Shown: positions 23,201-33,304 of the stretch, piece by piece
How the letters are laid out: each line of letters begins with the position of its first letter
Numbering within the stretch: the first letter of the stretch is position 1
Assembly (NCBI GenBank): GCA_022478985.1
Contig: JAKSZP010009282.1
Coordinates: forward strand, 151,496 to 215,495
From: Massospora cicadina
Lineage: Eukaryota; Entomophthoromycota; Entomophthoromycetes; Entomophthorales; Entomophthoraceae
Reading direction: 5' to 3'
DNA: 64,000 bases
Translations under genes and position numbers: made by a program
Notes under the pieces: model-generated
Seen by the model: only the letters and a program-made list of their open reading frames with translations
What the model was told of the DNA's origin: nothing
Databases searched by the model: none

Positions 23201-24125
23201 TGGGATACAGCTCTAATGCAACAGTAGGTACAGCCTTACGCCAGGGTTTAGCGGCCTCTCTAGGGCTCCCATGGACCTCGCCAAAAGCTGTGAGGGAATG
23301 GCTAAATAAACCATCCAAGCTTCACCTCAAATTTTATCAAGTTTTTACTGTAATCAGGATCTCCTTGCACTTTAGAGGGCAGGAGTACAGGTGTACCACG
23401 CCTTCCCTTATAAAAGGAGTGGCGCTGGGATCAGCCCCCAGCATCACACCATGGTCCACAATGAGAGGATTGTTATATCCCGCCTCCACCCTTTGGACAG
23501 ACCCCCAATACGGCCTTGTCTCCTTGAACTCCTACCCCCACCATGGAATGTGATCTCAAGGCGCTTTGAAAGGACGTTACCCACCATGTTTTTTCAGCAA
23601 AAGTGTCAAATACACTGTTGCGAGCTCTACACTGCTCATACAGGACAGGGGATTAAACTGGTCCCACCTTCCAGTATAAGAGCTGCCTGAGATGCACAGA
23701 GGTGATAGACAACCACCTTCACCGCTTCTTTAATTGTCTCCTTGTAGCCCCTTTCTGGAGCAAGGTTCGTGAACTTCTGTGAGCAGAACCCTGGGTAGCG
23801 CACCCTGTTCAGGACTTCATGTTCAACCTCTCCCTCCCCCAATTGCTCCCAATCATTAAGGATCCTGGCATTTGGTGTAGTGATATGGACTATTCATAAT
23901 TCATATCTTCGTGCCACTATTGACTCCACTCTTTGGATGCTTCCTTAAATGATCACCCACTTTCAGGTTCATTTCAAGATGGCCCTGAGAGCATTTACAA
24001 TGTCTCTATGGGCTAATTGGTCAGTTTGAGAAGACACCTGGCTCTGGAAAAACTTCCCCACTCTTTCTTGACACCTCCTCTTAACCCTTCCTTTGCCTCA
24101 AACTCTTAGGAGATCAGCGTGATTT
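20224..24125 (+). pseudogene. LINE-1 ORF2: endonuclease C-half, RT and zf-RVT-like module, broken
   Basis: It resumes after gypsy-A with the end of the G-D-F-N-T block. Endonuclease C-half to about 20500; an unrelated insert occupies 20503-21274. A linker (TRIRFLKRN) follows. RT blocks: ANHAAKSNEYSTPQP region, NTDHKLSNKLLANRMTKW near 22165-22225, GLRQGDSMSPILFNIA (22530-22569), and TIAFADDTAVAVECKKDLAL (22640-22702) with the catalytic F-A-D-D intact at 22651-22662. Downstream is the C-terminal zinc module CLRCTEVIDNHLHRFFNC near 23685-23740 (C-x2-C ... H ... C), followed by APFWSKVREL. ORF2 would nick target DNA and copy the RNA there (target-primed reverse transcription). Frameshifts break it into pieces of at most about 118 codons. 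Confidence 0.75.
20503..21274. mobile_element. Unclassified insertion in LINE-1, possible solo LTR
   Basis: LINE-2 is continuous where LINE-1 has about 775 extra bases here, between the endonuclease motifs and the RT. The flanks AATCCCAAC and CCTCAACCG both match the same LINE-2 stretch (ATCCCTCACGG), so a short duplication is likely. On the minus strand it ends GTGCTTACA and contains CTATAAATATAGG like an LTR promoter. The TG start is not clear and there is no second copy in the window. No coding match. Confidence 0.45.
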
Positions 24126-24178
24126 AATAAAGATTGGTGTATCCCCCCTTAAGTTGGTACCACCTAGTGCTAAAAAAG

Positions 24179-24194
24179 ATATTAACTAAAAAAC
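24179..24194. repeat. Right target-site duplication of LINE-1
   Basis: ATATTAACTAAAAAAC, the partner of 6219-6233. It directly follows the oligo-A end of the LINE. Confidence 0.55.
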
Positions 24195-24846
24195 ATCAAC
24201 TTGCTCAATACGTTGAGGCGATGGACACCACCAGACTCATAAACATAGAAAATCTACAATATACCTCCTCATGCCCCATGCTGCTGATATACCCGACTCC
24301 CATTTTGTCTGCTATGGTCCACTAGCTAAAGCGTGTACCAGACAAAAATTTCCATAGAGCTTCCTCGCCATCTGATATGGTTTTTTAGGCTGATAGCTGA
24401 AATGACATATTGGGAAGTTTTTTACTTATGGTAATCATTTTGATTGGCTTATTTGCAAATAAAGATGCGTGGAGGCCCCCTTTTGGATTGGGCACCACTA
24501 GTGTTAAAAAATATGAACTAGAAAAATTTCATTAGTGCTATTCCATTATTATTAATGCTCATTGAGGAAAAACTTAAAGACCCATAACTATAGGAAACTA
24601 ATATTATAAGAGTAAAATTGCTTTATTTTATATGGTGGAAAGCATTCACTGTCAAACCTACTATTAAAAAGCCCCTAAGTAACTGCCAATAATTCATAAT
24701 ATGGTTTGTTTATCTTTTCTAGTCTTAATAAAGCCTACTACTGTAGATATGTTTTCCTCATGCGTTTCCAAGAGTCACTGTCTTCATAATGTACCTTGGT
24801 TTTATGTAAATATTGAGCTGGGTCGTTAGAATATGGTGTCTAAAAA
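24195..24846. other. Flank of LINE-1, no gene recognised, contains a LINE tail
   Basis: This should be the continuation of the gypsy-0 LTR or its 3' flank after LINE-1. I recognise no LTR end. Apart from the short LINE tail at 24455-24510, nothing here matches a known motif. Confidence 0.35.
24455..24510 (+). mobile_element. Severely 5'-truncated LINE tail
   Basis: GCAAATAAAGATGCGTGG, then CCCCCTTTTGGATTGGGCAC and CACTAGTGTTAAAAAA align with the last 55 or so bases of LINE-1 (AATAAAGATTGGTGTATC, then CCACCTAGTGCTAAAAAA). No target duplication was found, so the left boundary is approximate. Confidence 0.55.
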
Positions 24847-25306
24847 AGTCATGGCTTAAGCTAACTGATAGATTCTGGCCAAGTAAACTGGGTATAGGAT
24901 CTCAGTTATTGTCCCAGCATGCCAAGAGCTCAGCTAAACTATTTATTTTTAGTTGGGTGCTATCAGATTAGTGTGATTATAAAATTGATTCAAGAACATA
25001 CTAAAGGCCATCATAATAATTCATGCTGTAATGGGGCAATCATGGGTCTTACTGTGGCAAACTCATAAGCGAAAGAGGTAGGGAAGGCTACAACCCCTCA
25101 GAGATTTGCGCCTGTTCATTATTAGAAAAAAACTAATTGGAAGTATATGGGAACATAGAATTGGCATATTGCACTAAATTTATGGAGTATCAGAAAATCA
25201 TATTTAAGATAATAGCATCCATGATGTACATGTAAGATTTCACACTGTTTTAGAAAAACCAAAATAAATGAATTTCGCTATAACGTAGATAACTTTTGGA
25301 TCAGCA

Positions 25307-25843
25307 TGTCAGGACTTTTGTGGAGAAACTCCAACCTGGCCTATATTAATCAGGACCCAAAGCCCCCAGTGAGTTAATAGGCCATCAAGGCCTTAAGTAA
25401 AGCTAAAAATTGAAAGGAGATAGGTGAGAAACGGTTTTTTATTGAAATAAGACTCAAGGTGTTTATAGGACTTTGAGGCTAGAATAAGATCAGAAAAGGG
25501 AAATCTTGGAGTCAATTGCTGACTGAGATAAATATAAACAAATATAATTAATACATGGGGAGTGGGACCATCCTCAGCATAAATCGCCAGTGCACCTAAA
25601 CAGGTTACTTTATTGGGCTCTGAGTGCCAAAAGGGATTTTTTCGTGACCCAATTGAGTTTCAACATCCTCAGTATTAGTCACCAGTGTCAAATTAAGTTT
25701 TAAATTAAATATTATTGGTGTCAATCCCTGATACTTTGTATCAGGCTCAACCCAAGTTAATGAAGAGCCCAATCTGGCATCTGACCATAGGCAGGTCATA
25801 ACCTCTAGTTGGGGCTAGCCACATTAAAGAGAGAATCCCAACA
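25307..25843 (-). repeat. 3' LTR of the small non-autonomous element
   Basis: Plus-strand ends TGTCAGGACT and CCCAACA; aligns along its length with 26331-26865. Confidence 0.85.
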
Positions 25844-26330
25844 GAGCCCCTTCCAAGCCTTGACTAGGGGTCAGGGATGAGGTGGGGCCATTGGCGTATA
25901 TCTTACATCAGGATTTGCACCCAGCATTAGCACTGGGGCTGGCATCAGCTTGGTGCTGGCATTGGGAGAAGGTCCCAGCTTCTGCACTGGAGCTAGCATC
26001 AGGAAAAAGCCCAGCATCAAGGTTGACATCTGGCATCAGCGCATGGGTTAGCATTGGGAGGAGGTCCCTGCATATGGGTGACACCTGGCATCAGATTTGG
26101 CCAGCATCAGGAGGAGGTCCTGGCATTGACTCTGGGGCCAGTATTAGCATAAGAGCCAGCATCATGGATGACACCCTGGTAACCTGGTCTTGGCTGCCCA
26201 GGCTAGTTTTGAGGGTCATTAGCCCCCCTCATCCTGGATTGCCCTCTTGGGTCAGAGGCTAGTTGCCGCCCCTCCTCCTTCCAATTTTAGCTCTTGCTGA
26301 GAATTTGAGGGCCCCTGTAGTGAGCACCAC
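25844..26330 (-). repeat. Internal region of the non-autonomous element, degenerate GGCATCAG-type repeats
   Basis: Between about 25905 and 26180 short words recur irregularly: GGCATCAG, AGCATCA, GGGAGGAGGTCC, GGGGCTGG. A 126-codon open frame on the plus strand (25882-26262) is a by-product of this G/C-rich repetition and opposes the element's orientation. No gag, protease or RT motif is present. The primer site lies at its right end (26311-26329). Confidence 0.65.
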
Positions 26331-26865
26331 TGTCAGGACTTTGGGGGAGCAACTCCAACCCGGCCCCTATTAATCAGGGACCAAAGCCCCCAGCGAGTTT
26401 AATAGACCATTAAGGCTTTAAGTAAAGCTAAAAATGGAAAGTATATAGGCGAGAAAAGGTGATTTATTAAATAAGCCTTGAGTTATTTATAGGACCTTAA
26501 GGCTAGAATTTAATCAGGAAAATGAAAGCTTATAGTTAATTGCTGACCAAGATAAATACAAATAAATATAACTAATATATGGAGAGTGGGAATATCCTCA
26601 GAATAATCTTCTGGTGCACCCAAAAGGGTTACTTGATTGGTTACAAGCACCAAAAGGGATTTTGTCACAACCCAATTGTGTTTTGACATCCTCAGCTCGA
26701 GTCACTGGTGTCAAAGTAATTATTAATTTAAATACTATTGGGTCAATCCCCAATACTTTGGATAGGGCACAACCCAAGTTTATGGGGAGCCCAATCCGGC
26801 ATCCACCCATATGTGGGTTGCAACCTCTAGTTGGGGCTTCCCCAAATAAAGAGAAAATCCCAACA
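26331..26865 (-). repeat. 5' LTR of the small non-autonomous element
   Basis: Plus-strand ends TGTCAGGACT and CCCAACA, partner of 25307-25843. The primer site abuts its left side, which defines the minus orientation. Confidence 0.85.
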
Positions 26866-27773
26866 CAGTAGATCGTGATAGCCTATTAAAAACTTTTAAT
26901 TAATTCTTATATTTTGGAATACATCACCATTTACTGTTAGTACATTGAAAGACAAAAGGTGGGGGCATAATCCACTTAAAACAACTCAGAACAGTTTAGT
27001 TTATTTCAAGTAATTGGATAAATTTAAAAAGATAAAGTAACAACTTACCCTTAGTAGGGGGTTGCCTATATAGTGAGGTGTAGGAAAATGAGGAGGGAAC
27101 TTGGGCTTGCAAGCGGCTAAGCCTCTGTGTAAATGCTAATTATGCAGGCTTAGCTTATCTTTATAGTTTGGAGATAGGCTTTTTGAAAGTTTGTATTATA
27201 TCATAAAATTGATATGGCGCGACTACCAGATCTAATAAAATATAAGAAAATACTGCAGCTTGTTCAGATTCTTCCAGATGCTTAAGTTACTATCACCAGT
27301 TCTGAAAGAGCTAAAATATTGATAAAATAATTGAAAAAACAGTGATATTAATTATGTGATCTTTGAGTTTGATCCACAATATAAGGTACTAAATCATCTT
27401 AATCTGACCTATTGAGTGGTAGAATGATTTTACGGGAGTTTGGGCAGGGTGGGGTAATACCTTGATTCTTAGTGGTGACCAAACAATATTGGAGTGAGAC
27501 CTAAGTCAAGCCATAGGTCCCTAATCTGAACCACCATCTATGCATACCACTTCAATCAATTTAACCATACAGAAAAGCAAATGGGCGGCAGAGAGGGAGA
27601 TAATAAGATCAAGAACAGTAACTTACAGCTCATCAACCACGTGAGCTAGGTCTCTAATCTGAGAGAGGGCTCTCTTGTGGGCTTGGGCCCTTTCCTTCTC
27701 CTATATGGGTATTGCTCACGATCTATCTGTAGAGGCTGGACATTGAAACCTAATTATCCCACCTTTTGAAACA

Positions 27774-28094
27774 GTATACATTACTCTACTGATACATGAG
27801 AAATGGCATATGATGTTTTTCAAGAAATTTTTTGCAATAAGAGCCAACAAAGTTTGTGTGGACAGAAAGCATTGAGATTAGTAGTCTGGTAGGAACTTTC
27901 ATGCCATTTAAAGCTTACACAATCTTTTGCTCTCCCCCTGCACTTTTATATGATGGTTAGCCTTTCTAGGATTTTAAATATAGTATAAAGTGATGTAAAA
28001 TTCAAAAGGCTAAGATTACCTCTAATCAACCTCCTGGGAATTATCTACACAATATAAGTTTAGTAGATGCATACATGAAGCCATCAAATGGAGA
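27774..28094. other. Short stretch, no gene recognised
   Basis: Between the right end of LTR-C copy 1 and a solo LTR. It is A/T-rich with no motif; it may be the 3' edge of gypsy-D. Confidence 0.3.
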
Positions 28095-28849
28095 TGATGG
28101 ACATTTGCCCTATTAGCTGAAAAAATAATGTTTTAGATTGAATTCAGCTGAAAAGGGGAAATGTCAGCCATTTCCAATATTCCGAGGTCGTTAAGAATGG
28201 TTTTAGTAATAATGTTATAAATAATGTCAATGGAATCAGTCAAAAGACCCTGGCTGATTCATGATGGAACCCCATAACTGGGGAAACACCATTTCACAAT
28301 CTTTATGGGCAAAAACCAAAAAATCAGTTAATCAAATTACTTGAACAGCCAATGAAACTTGGGGCAACTATTGGAAGGCTCTCCTCCACTCACCTTCAGG
28401 CCCTTAAACCCACATGCGCGGGGTCCCCCTTTTATAGGGCTGTCAGGGGTTCCCAAGGTGAAGAAAAGTTCTTATATGGGTATTGGCTGAAGTACATACA
28501 ATTGTTACCTCATGGGTATGTTCTAGCCAATTATAATTCCCCTTCTTTAATTCCGTTAAGGTAAAGTGAATATCTCGAGTTCCCATACATTATTCTCCAA
28601 TATTACCTAATTTGGAGTTAAGCTACACTATTCCAAACATATCCTCAAATTCCCCTTGACCCTCCAAATATTTTAGATATTGAATGGTCAAGTATTGAGG
28701 GATTGCTTTTTCCCTTTTTTCTCGTTTCTACTTATAAAAAACTCTAAAAACCCTAGTTTTTTATTAGTTTATATTTAATAAAAAAATGTTTCTTTTGTGG
28801 GATCCAACGGCGTTAGCACCAGCGAGCACCATCCATCTGGATTCCTACA
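28095..28849 (+). repeat. Solo LTR of the element-B family
   Basis: 755 bp, perfect 5-bp duplication GGAGA (28090-28094 and 28850-28854). Starts TGATGGACATTTGCCC and ends TGGATTCCTACA. It aligns with the 5' LTR of element B (47289-48022): AAAGACCCTGG, CCCCCTTTTATAGG (a TATA-type box, 28427-28440), ATTACCTAATTTGGA and AGCACCAGCGAGCA. The same length as the solo LTR at 9231-9985. Confidence 0.85.
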
Positions 28850-28989
28850 GGAGACATCAGTAACATATGAACCATGTTATGCGTTCATTATAAAGGGATC
28901 TAAAAGGGAAGCGCCATTTCCTAAGTCCTTAAACCTCAAAGAGCCAGAAAGTTTGCACGCTAGCTTTTAAGAAAAGACTTTCATGTCTA

Positions 28990-29620
28990 AATGACGTGTG
29001 TTTGACATAATAAAAGACCTTACCTAAGTTAATGGTATGGATGGCGCTTTTGTACACAATTCAATTGTAAACGTCCATTGCCTTTGACATGTGCTCCTAT
29101 ACAATATTGTGGGTCTTTCATATATGACTCAAATGTTCCTCGCAGCAGGAAAAGTAGAAGTGAGGCGAGTGCCAATATTAACGAAGGGGTATAACCCAAA
29201 TTGGTCTGAAAAGAGTAATGGATGAAACATGAGGGCATATTTCATAGGAACTGCGCCAGGGGAAGGATTGATGCCATGTGTCATTATTTGCAGAAGCATA
29301 ACAGCGTAGATATACTCCAAAGTTTGGTTCCCTCTCAGTTTAGACATTTATTAGGTTGATGATCAATAGACCTTCAAGACATGATCTGAAGGAGGTCAAG
29401 AAGGGCACTGAAGAATCTGGTGATAAATTTGGCCACGTACACTCACTATCTCCCTAGGGATTCAAAACTATGAGAATACATTAGTCTTTAAAAAGCCGCC
29501 GTTCATAAAAAGGAAGCTTTAGTGTTGCAGGAGATGAATAGTGCAAACTTAGTGAAGCAATTGGCCACTAACATGATCGCATAATAGCCCTTGGAAGATG
29601 ACAACTCTACAAATAAAAAT
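28990..29620 (-). pseudogene. pol: gypsy-D integrase remnant
   Basis: On the minus strand, GYYAIMLVANCFTKFALFIS (about 29530-29595) matches the first catalytic block of chromovirus-like integrases (Y-D-A-I-x-V-V-V-D-x-F-T-K-F), with Asp changed to Asn. Further on, FGLYPFVNIGTRLTSTF (about 29140-29190) resembles the second block (G-x-P ... D-x-G-x-x-F-T-S), again with the Asp lost. The spacing between them is longer than usual, so a small insertion or rearrangement is possible. RNase H and RT of the same polarity lie to the right. Confidence 0.5.
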
Positions 29621-30149
29621 CAACGGATACTAGTTCCAGGAGCCCTCTGCCTGTGGCAACATTTGAAAGTGTCCTTTTTACCATATCTATCATAATTGAA
29701 TTGTATGCACACTACACAATGGTACATCCGTGTGGTGATCTCCTTGAAAGAACCTGTACAGTTATATGTCCATTTGACCTGTTCTACGCACTTTTTAGAT
29801 CCAATTGTCCCACAATTGGAGGATCATAACGTTCTCAGATCGCCAGTTCATGGTTGGAAGAAGGACTCAAACTCGTCTATGAAAAAATTTTAAAAATCTT
29901 TTTATGGCATAGTGAGTATGCTTATGAGATTTGGATTCTGATTCCTCATATAATTTGATACCCTCTAGGAGGTTCAGTTTGGTGGCGACAATTTGTTTGA
30001 GGAGGAGAGTATCTGGTGACAAACTTATAGAGGAATTATACAGAGGAACCGGCTTTAAAATTTGGGAATCAGGGACAATGTTAGTAAGGTCAGTTTCTCG
30101 TTTATGCTTGGGTTCATGACAAGATTTCTAATCAACATGTTTGACAAGA

Positions 30150-31320
30150 CATCAAAGACCCTTTTCACAAATTCAAACTTAAAGTTATAATCTCGTAGCT
30201 CCTTATATGTGCTTACTTAGTGGTGGGCAAGCGTCTATGGCTTCCTATAACAGGATAGGTACTGGTGGTTAGTGCACATAATAATTTTATGCTGGGAACC
30301 TTGGAGGAGGTAGCTAAAGCGAGTCATTGACCAAGACACAGCCGTCAGTTCTCTGGCAGATTTTCCAAGCCTGCTCATTAGCTAAGAGCTTCTAGAAAAA
30401 AGTAAGCAACTTGGTACTAAACCCCATAATTCTCTTGGAAGAGCACAGCACTCACAGCAACTGACGATGCATCATAAGCCACAATATAGGGATTAGATTT
30501 GTCTGATCTCCTGAGAATTGGCGCTAAAATATACTTAATGGAATCAAACGCCTGCTGAATTTCAGTAGTCATTTAAAATGTATCATTGACCGTCAGTAAT
30601 TGGATGGATGCTGCAATTATAGTAAGGGCAGGTGAGAACATTTTAAGGAAGATCACGATTCCAAGAAAATTACGTGATTGCTTTTAGTAATAGTGGTTGA
30701 CAAGGATATATTTGCTTTCACCTTATCAAGAAGAACTTCATAGCCTTTTTGCAACTAGGTTCCCTAAGAAAGTCACTACCTCGAAAAACTCATTTGGAGG
30801 ACTTCACAAAGACCCCAGCCCTGTGATGGCAGCCATTACAGCTTACAGATCCTTGGCGTGTTGCTCATGAGAGAGTGAATAAATTGAGATTTTATTGATG
30901 TAGGCAACAACTCAGGAGAATTGGAGGATACCCATGACATCATCAATTAGGCGCTGAAAGAGTGGCCTTCACATTCTTTAATTTAAACGGCACTAATTTT
31001 AACTGAAAGATACCCGTTTAGTTTGGATAGTTGTTATCCAACCTTGGCCCTTCTTAACTTGCTTGATTGAAGGCATTTTCCAAATCAAGATTATAGATAA
31101 CTCGCGATATTGCAATCGTCCGAGTTATATATTTTGTCAGTGAAAGAGGGTAGGGGTATGAAATCGTCACATTATACACATTCTTATTATCATTAGATGC
31201 CGCAAGGTTCCACCTGCCCTCTTCATGGAGACAAATGGGAGAGCAATGGGGGATGAGTTTATAGCAATTCAACCCTTCATCAGCATGTTGTCCAGACATT
31301 CATCTAAAGCTTTGTCATTT
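30150..31320 (-). pseudogene. pol: gypsy-D reverse transcriptase and RNase H, decayed
   Basis: From the right: LIPHCSPICLHEEGRWNL and NVYNVTISYPYPLSLTKYI, then YNLDLENAFNQ (31054-31299), the finger and palm blocks of gypsy RT. Next is VVAYINKISIYSLSHEQHAK near 30860-30910, the catalytic box, where Y-I-D-D is now Y-I-N-K. The thumb NFLGIVIFLKMFSPALTIIA is near 30610-30680. RNase H follows: DSIKYILAPILRRSDKSNPY and IVAYDASSVAVSAVLF (about 30440-30560), with the first catalytic Asp of D-A-S kept, then RELTAVSWSMTRFSYLLQGS near 30270-30345. The order is normal for Ty3/gypsy and the polarity is minus. Confidence 0.7.
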
Positions 31321-31737
31321 TCTTTATTGTGAAGTTATAATTAGCAATTTATTTAATAAGGTGTACGCTCAGGTAAAACAATAAATCATAATTTGCTTGA
31401 TCTGGGATACTAGTATCAAGGTTCATGTCAAATAATTCTTTTGGGGCGAGAAAAGAAAAGAAATTTGTTATAAGTTCTACAGAGAGAGTATATGAAAGTA
31501 AGATAGAGCATAAGGAGTCTAAGGAAGAAGAAAATCGTTTAAGGAGAATACCCACTGATTCTTATTGATGAAAATAATTGAATTACTTCCCAATTTGTTA
31601 TTTAATTGCTGACGAAGCCCTAACCTACACCTAGGATTACAGTATATACTAAAGCAGGGACAGCTTAGAAACAATTGCATAAGAGAAACTTTATCTAAGA
31701 GTTGTAATGACTGATGCATAACGTAACGCTTCATAGG
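31321..31737 (-). pseudogene. gypsy-D pre-RT segment, weak
   Basis: Open pieces of 68-71 codons on the minus strand end in IPDQANYDLLFYLSVHLIK, which fits the linker before gypsy RT where a substrate-binding stretch P-x-x-x-x-P-Y-R-L-S is usual. No protease motif was seen. Confidence 0.3.
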
Positions 31738-31830
31738 TCAAGGTGATGCACCCAAAATGGGAAGGGCCATATCATTGTCCAATAGTAGTGCTTATGCAAT
31801 TCTTTTTTATATATAACAAATTGGTAGCCA
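31738..31830 (+). pseudogene. Integrase C-terminal fragment of another gypsy element, opposite strand
   Basis: The plus strand reads VKVMHPKWEGPYHCPIVVL at about 31736-31792. K-W-E-G-P-Y is the G-P-Y/F module typical of gypsy integrase C-termini (compare WKGPF at 5.5 and 62.4 kb). It opposes gypsy-D, so it must come from a separate element, perhaps the owner of LTR-C copy 2, which starts 400 bp downstream. Confidence 0.4.
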
Positions 31831-32191
31831 CTTTTATAGCCAGGAGTGCCTGCAAAGTGACCTTGCTTGTCCCAGAACTAAAGTGAATAGTTAAGGTTAA
31901 ATAATAGTTCACATAGGAGGAAGCTGAATTTAAAATTGCCGCGGAAAAAGAAGTCAATGTGAGAAGTGGCCTCTTAGTAACTGACAAGACATGCCTGCCT
32001 CTTCTAAGAACATTGGTTTGCTCTACCTAATCAGAAGACTAGGTAAGACTGGGGTAAACCCTCATAATTTCCAACAAGGGGTTAGGATTAAAGTTTAATT
32101 TATATGGTTATTCCTAACTTCTAGGTAGGCGAAAGCTTTACTCATTCCAGAAAGAAGGGTGAAGAGCACCAAAGTCTTTGTCAGTTGATTA
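31831..32191. other. No gene recognised
   Basis: Sequence between the G-P-Y fragment and LTR-C copy 2. Short open frames only. Confidence 0.3.
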
Positions 32192-33011
32192 TGTCAGGGC
32201 TTAAGCTAACTGAATAAATTTAGGCATTCAAACTGGGTTCATTAGCGCTCAGTGAATGTTTCAGCGTGCCAAAGGCTCAGCTGAATTAGTGACTTAGTTA
32301 TGGGTGCTTTCAGGTTAACTTGAGTAGAAAAATGGTTCAAGAACATACTAAAAACCTATAGCAAATCAGTATCTGTAATAGGGTAATTTGTGAGTTTATT
32401 GGGGCAACCCATATGCGGGAGAGGCAGGGAGGATGACAACTCCTTAGAGGTACGCCTGTTTAGTATTAGGAAAGAAGGAATGGGATAGTAAGGTAACATA
32501 GAATGGGCATATTGCAACAAATTCATGTTGTATCAGTAGCTTTATATATAAGTTAATGGCACACAGTGTGCACAGAGGATTGACAGACAGGCTCAGGAAT
32601 TTTATTGTACATCCATCCACTGTAACGTGGAAAAATGTAAAATTGGCGGATCACATTGGACACTTTATAATAATTGAATTAATTTAGAGATTTGGCATGA
32701 ATCATTAGATACTGTTAGTAAAAGGCAAAACAAAAGGGAAAGAAAAGTTTAAAAAAATTTATAACGAGTGGTATTAACTAAGTTATCTAGATAAAACTAG
32801 AGAAATATTGATTGAAGCCCCTACCCTAAGTAGGGTGGTTGCCTATATAGTGAGGTATAGGAAAATGAAGAGGGAGCTTAGGACTAACAAGCGGCTAAGC
32901 CTCTTTGTAATGATAATCTGACAGGTTGAGCTAGCATAATAGATTGTAGAGAGGCTTTAGAAAACTTGCTTCATATCATAAAATCAATTTAGTGTCACCA
33001 ATAAATCATTT

Positions 33012-33304
33012 TTTACTTATTTGAGGAAAGCTGACCAGGGGATGGACATCACCAAAATAGAGAAAGAAAGTATCGACATGAAACCTGAGCAGGGTCAACT
33101 CTGTCATTCAGAGTTTTTTTCACCTCCATATTGGGACTCAGATTTTTCTGGTTACGTCATGGGTAAAGTTTTCGTGTTATTATACCTACTAACTGCCATT
33201 AGCTTCCTTTGGCTGGCACCCTGATCAATGTGCAAAGGGCGGGAATCGAATTTGAAACCTTCAGGTTGGTAGCTGTATGCCCTTCTGACTCGCCTTCCAC
33301 CCCT
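33012..33304 (-). mobile_element. tRNA-headed SINE with the ORF1-only element's 3' tail
   Basis: A 293-bp insertion with a 15-bp duplication: ACCAATAAATCATTT (32997-33011) and ACCAATAAGTCATTT (33305-33319). On the minus strand the head starts AGGGGTGGAAGGCGAGTCAG, a tRNA-like stretch with an A-box-like GGCGAGTCAGAAGG. AAATTCGATTCCCGCC near 33237-33252 is a B-box-like T-arm. The 3' end reads GGTGATGTCCATCCCCTGG, TCAGCTTTCCTC and AAATAAGTAAAAA, the same end as the ORF1-only elements (copy 3: TCAGCTTGCTTC). LTR-C copy 1 lacks the insert. Such SINEs are transcribed by RNA polymerase III and moved by the LINE whose tail they mimic. Confidence 0.75.

Larger units (their letters stand above)
6234..24178 (+). 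mobile_element. LINE-1: full-length two-ORF non-LTR retrotransposon, interrupted
   Basis: It runs 6234-9010, is interrupted by gypsy-A (9011-20218 plus a 5-bp duplication), and resumes 20224-24178. Removing gypsy-A and the insert at 20503-21274 leaves about 5.96 kb, matching the 5,969 bp of LINE-2. The start aligns with the 5' end of LINE-2 (shared TTACAATCACC and AAATTTAG). The 3' end reads GTACCACCTAGTGCTAAAAAA, the same end as LINE-2 and three short tails. Coding order: ORF1 with CCHC knuckle, then ORF2 with AP endonuclease, RT and a zf-RVT-like module. It sits in the LTR of gypsy-0. It is dead through frameshifts and stops, although the RT box FADD is intact. Confidence 0.8.
25307..26865 (-). 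mobile_element. Small non-autonomous LTR retrotransposon
   Basis: Two aligned direct repeats (537 and 535 bp) enclose only 487 bp without gag or pol. Duplication CAGCA (25302-25306) and CAGTA (26866-26870), one mismatch. In minus orientation the LTR starts TGTTGGGATT and ends CCTGACA, and TGGTGCTCACTACAGGGG follows after one base (26329 down to 26311). This is the primer site shared with gypsy-A and element B, so one of these gypsy elements could supply reverse transcriptase. The layout is that of the TRIM/LARD classes; at about 1.56 kb it is between the two in size. Confidence 0.85.
24847..27773. repeat. LTR-C copy 1 (interrupted)
   Basis: It aligns with 32192-33799 plus 39741-39799. Shared blocks include GGCTTAAGCTAACTGA, AAGAACATACTAAA, GTTGCCTATATAGTGAGGT and ACGTGAGCTAG. 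Ends compatible with TG...CA (the left end is eroded here but is TGTCAGGG in copy 2). It carries a non-autonomous LTR element (25307-26865) but lacks the SINE and chromo-1 of copy 2, so each copy serves as the other's empty site. Net length is about 1.36 kb. It could be the LTR of gypsy-D or of an unseen element; orientation is unsure. Confidence 0.6.

Noticed and set aside
25882..26262. A 126-codon open frame as a gene
   Set aside because: It lies on the strand opposite to its element, in an irregular GGCATCAG-type repeat, with a biased composition (Ala, Ser, Trp, Gly) and no family resemblance.
31054..31299. Gypsy-D as part of chromo-1 or chromo-2
   Set aside because: It lies on the opposite strand, its blocks differ, and chromo-1 has complete boundaries starting at 33800.
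33237..33304. A functional tRNA gene
   Set aside because: Only box-like segments remain. Acceptor and T stems do not pair properly, and the segment is the head of an insertion with its own target duplication and LINE-type tail.
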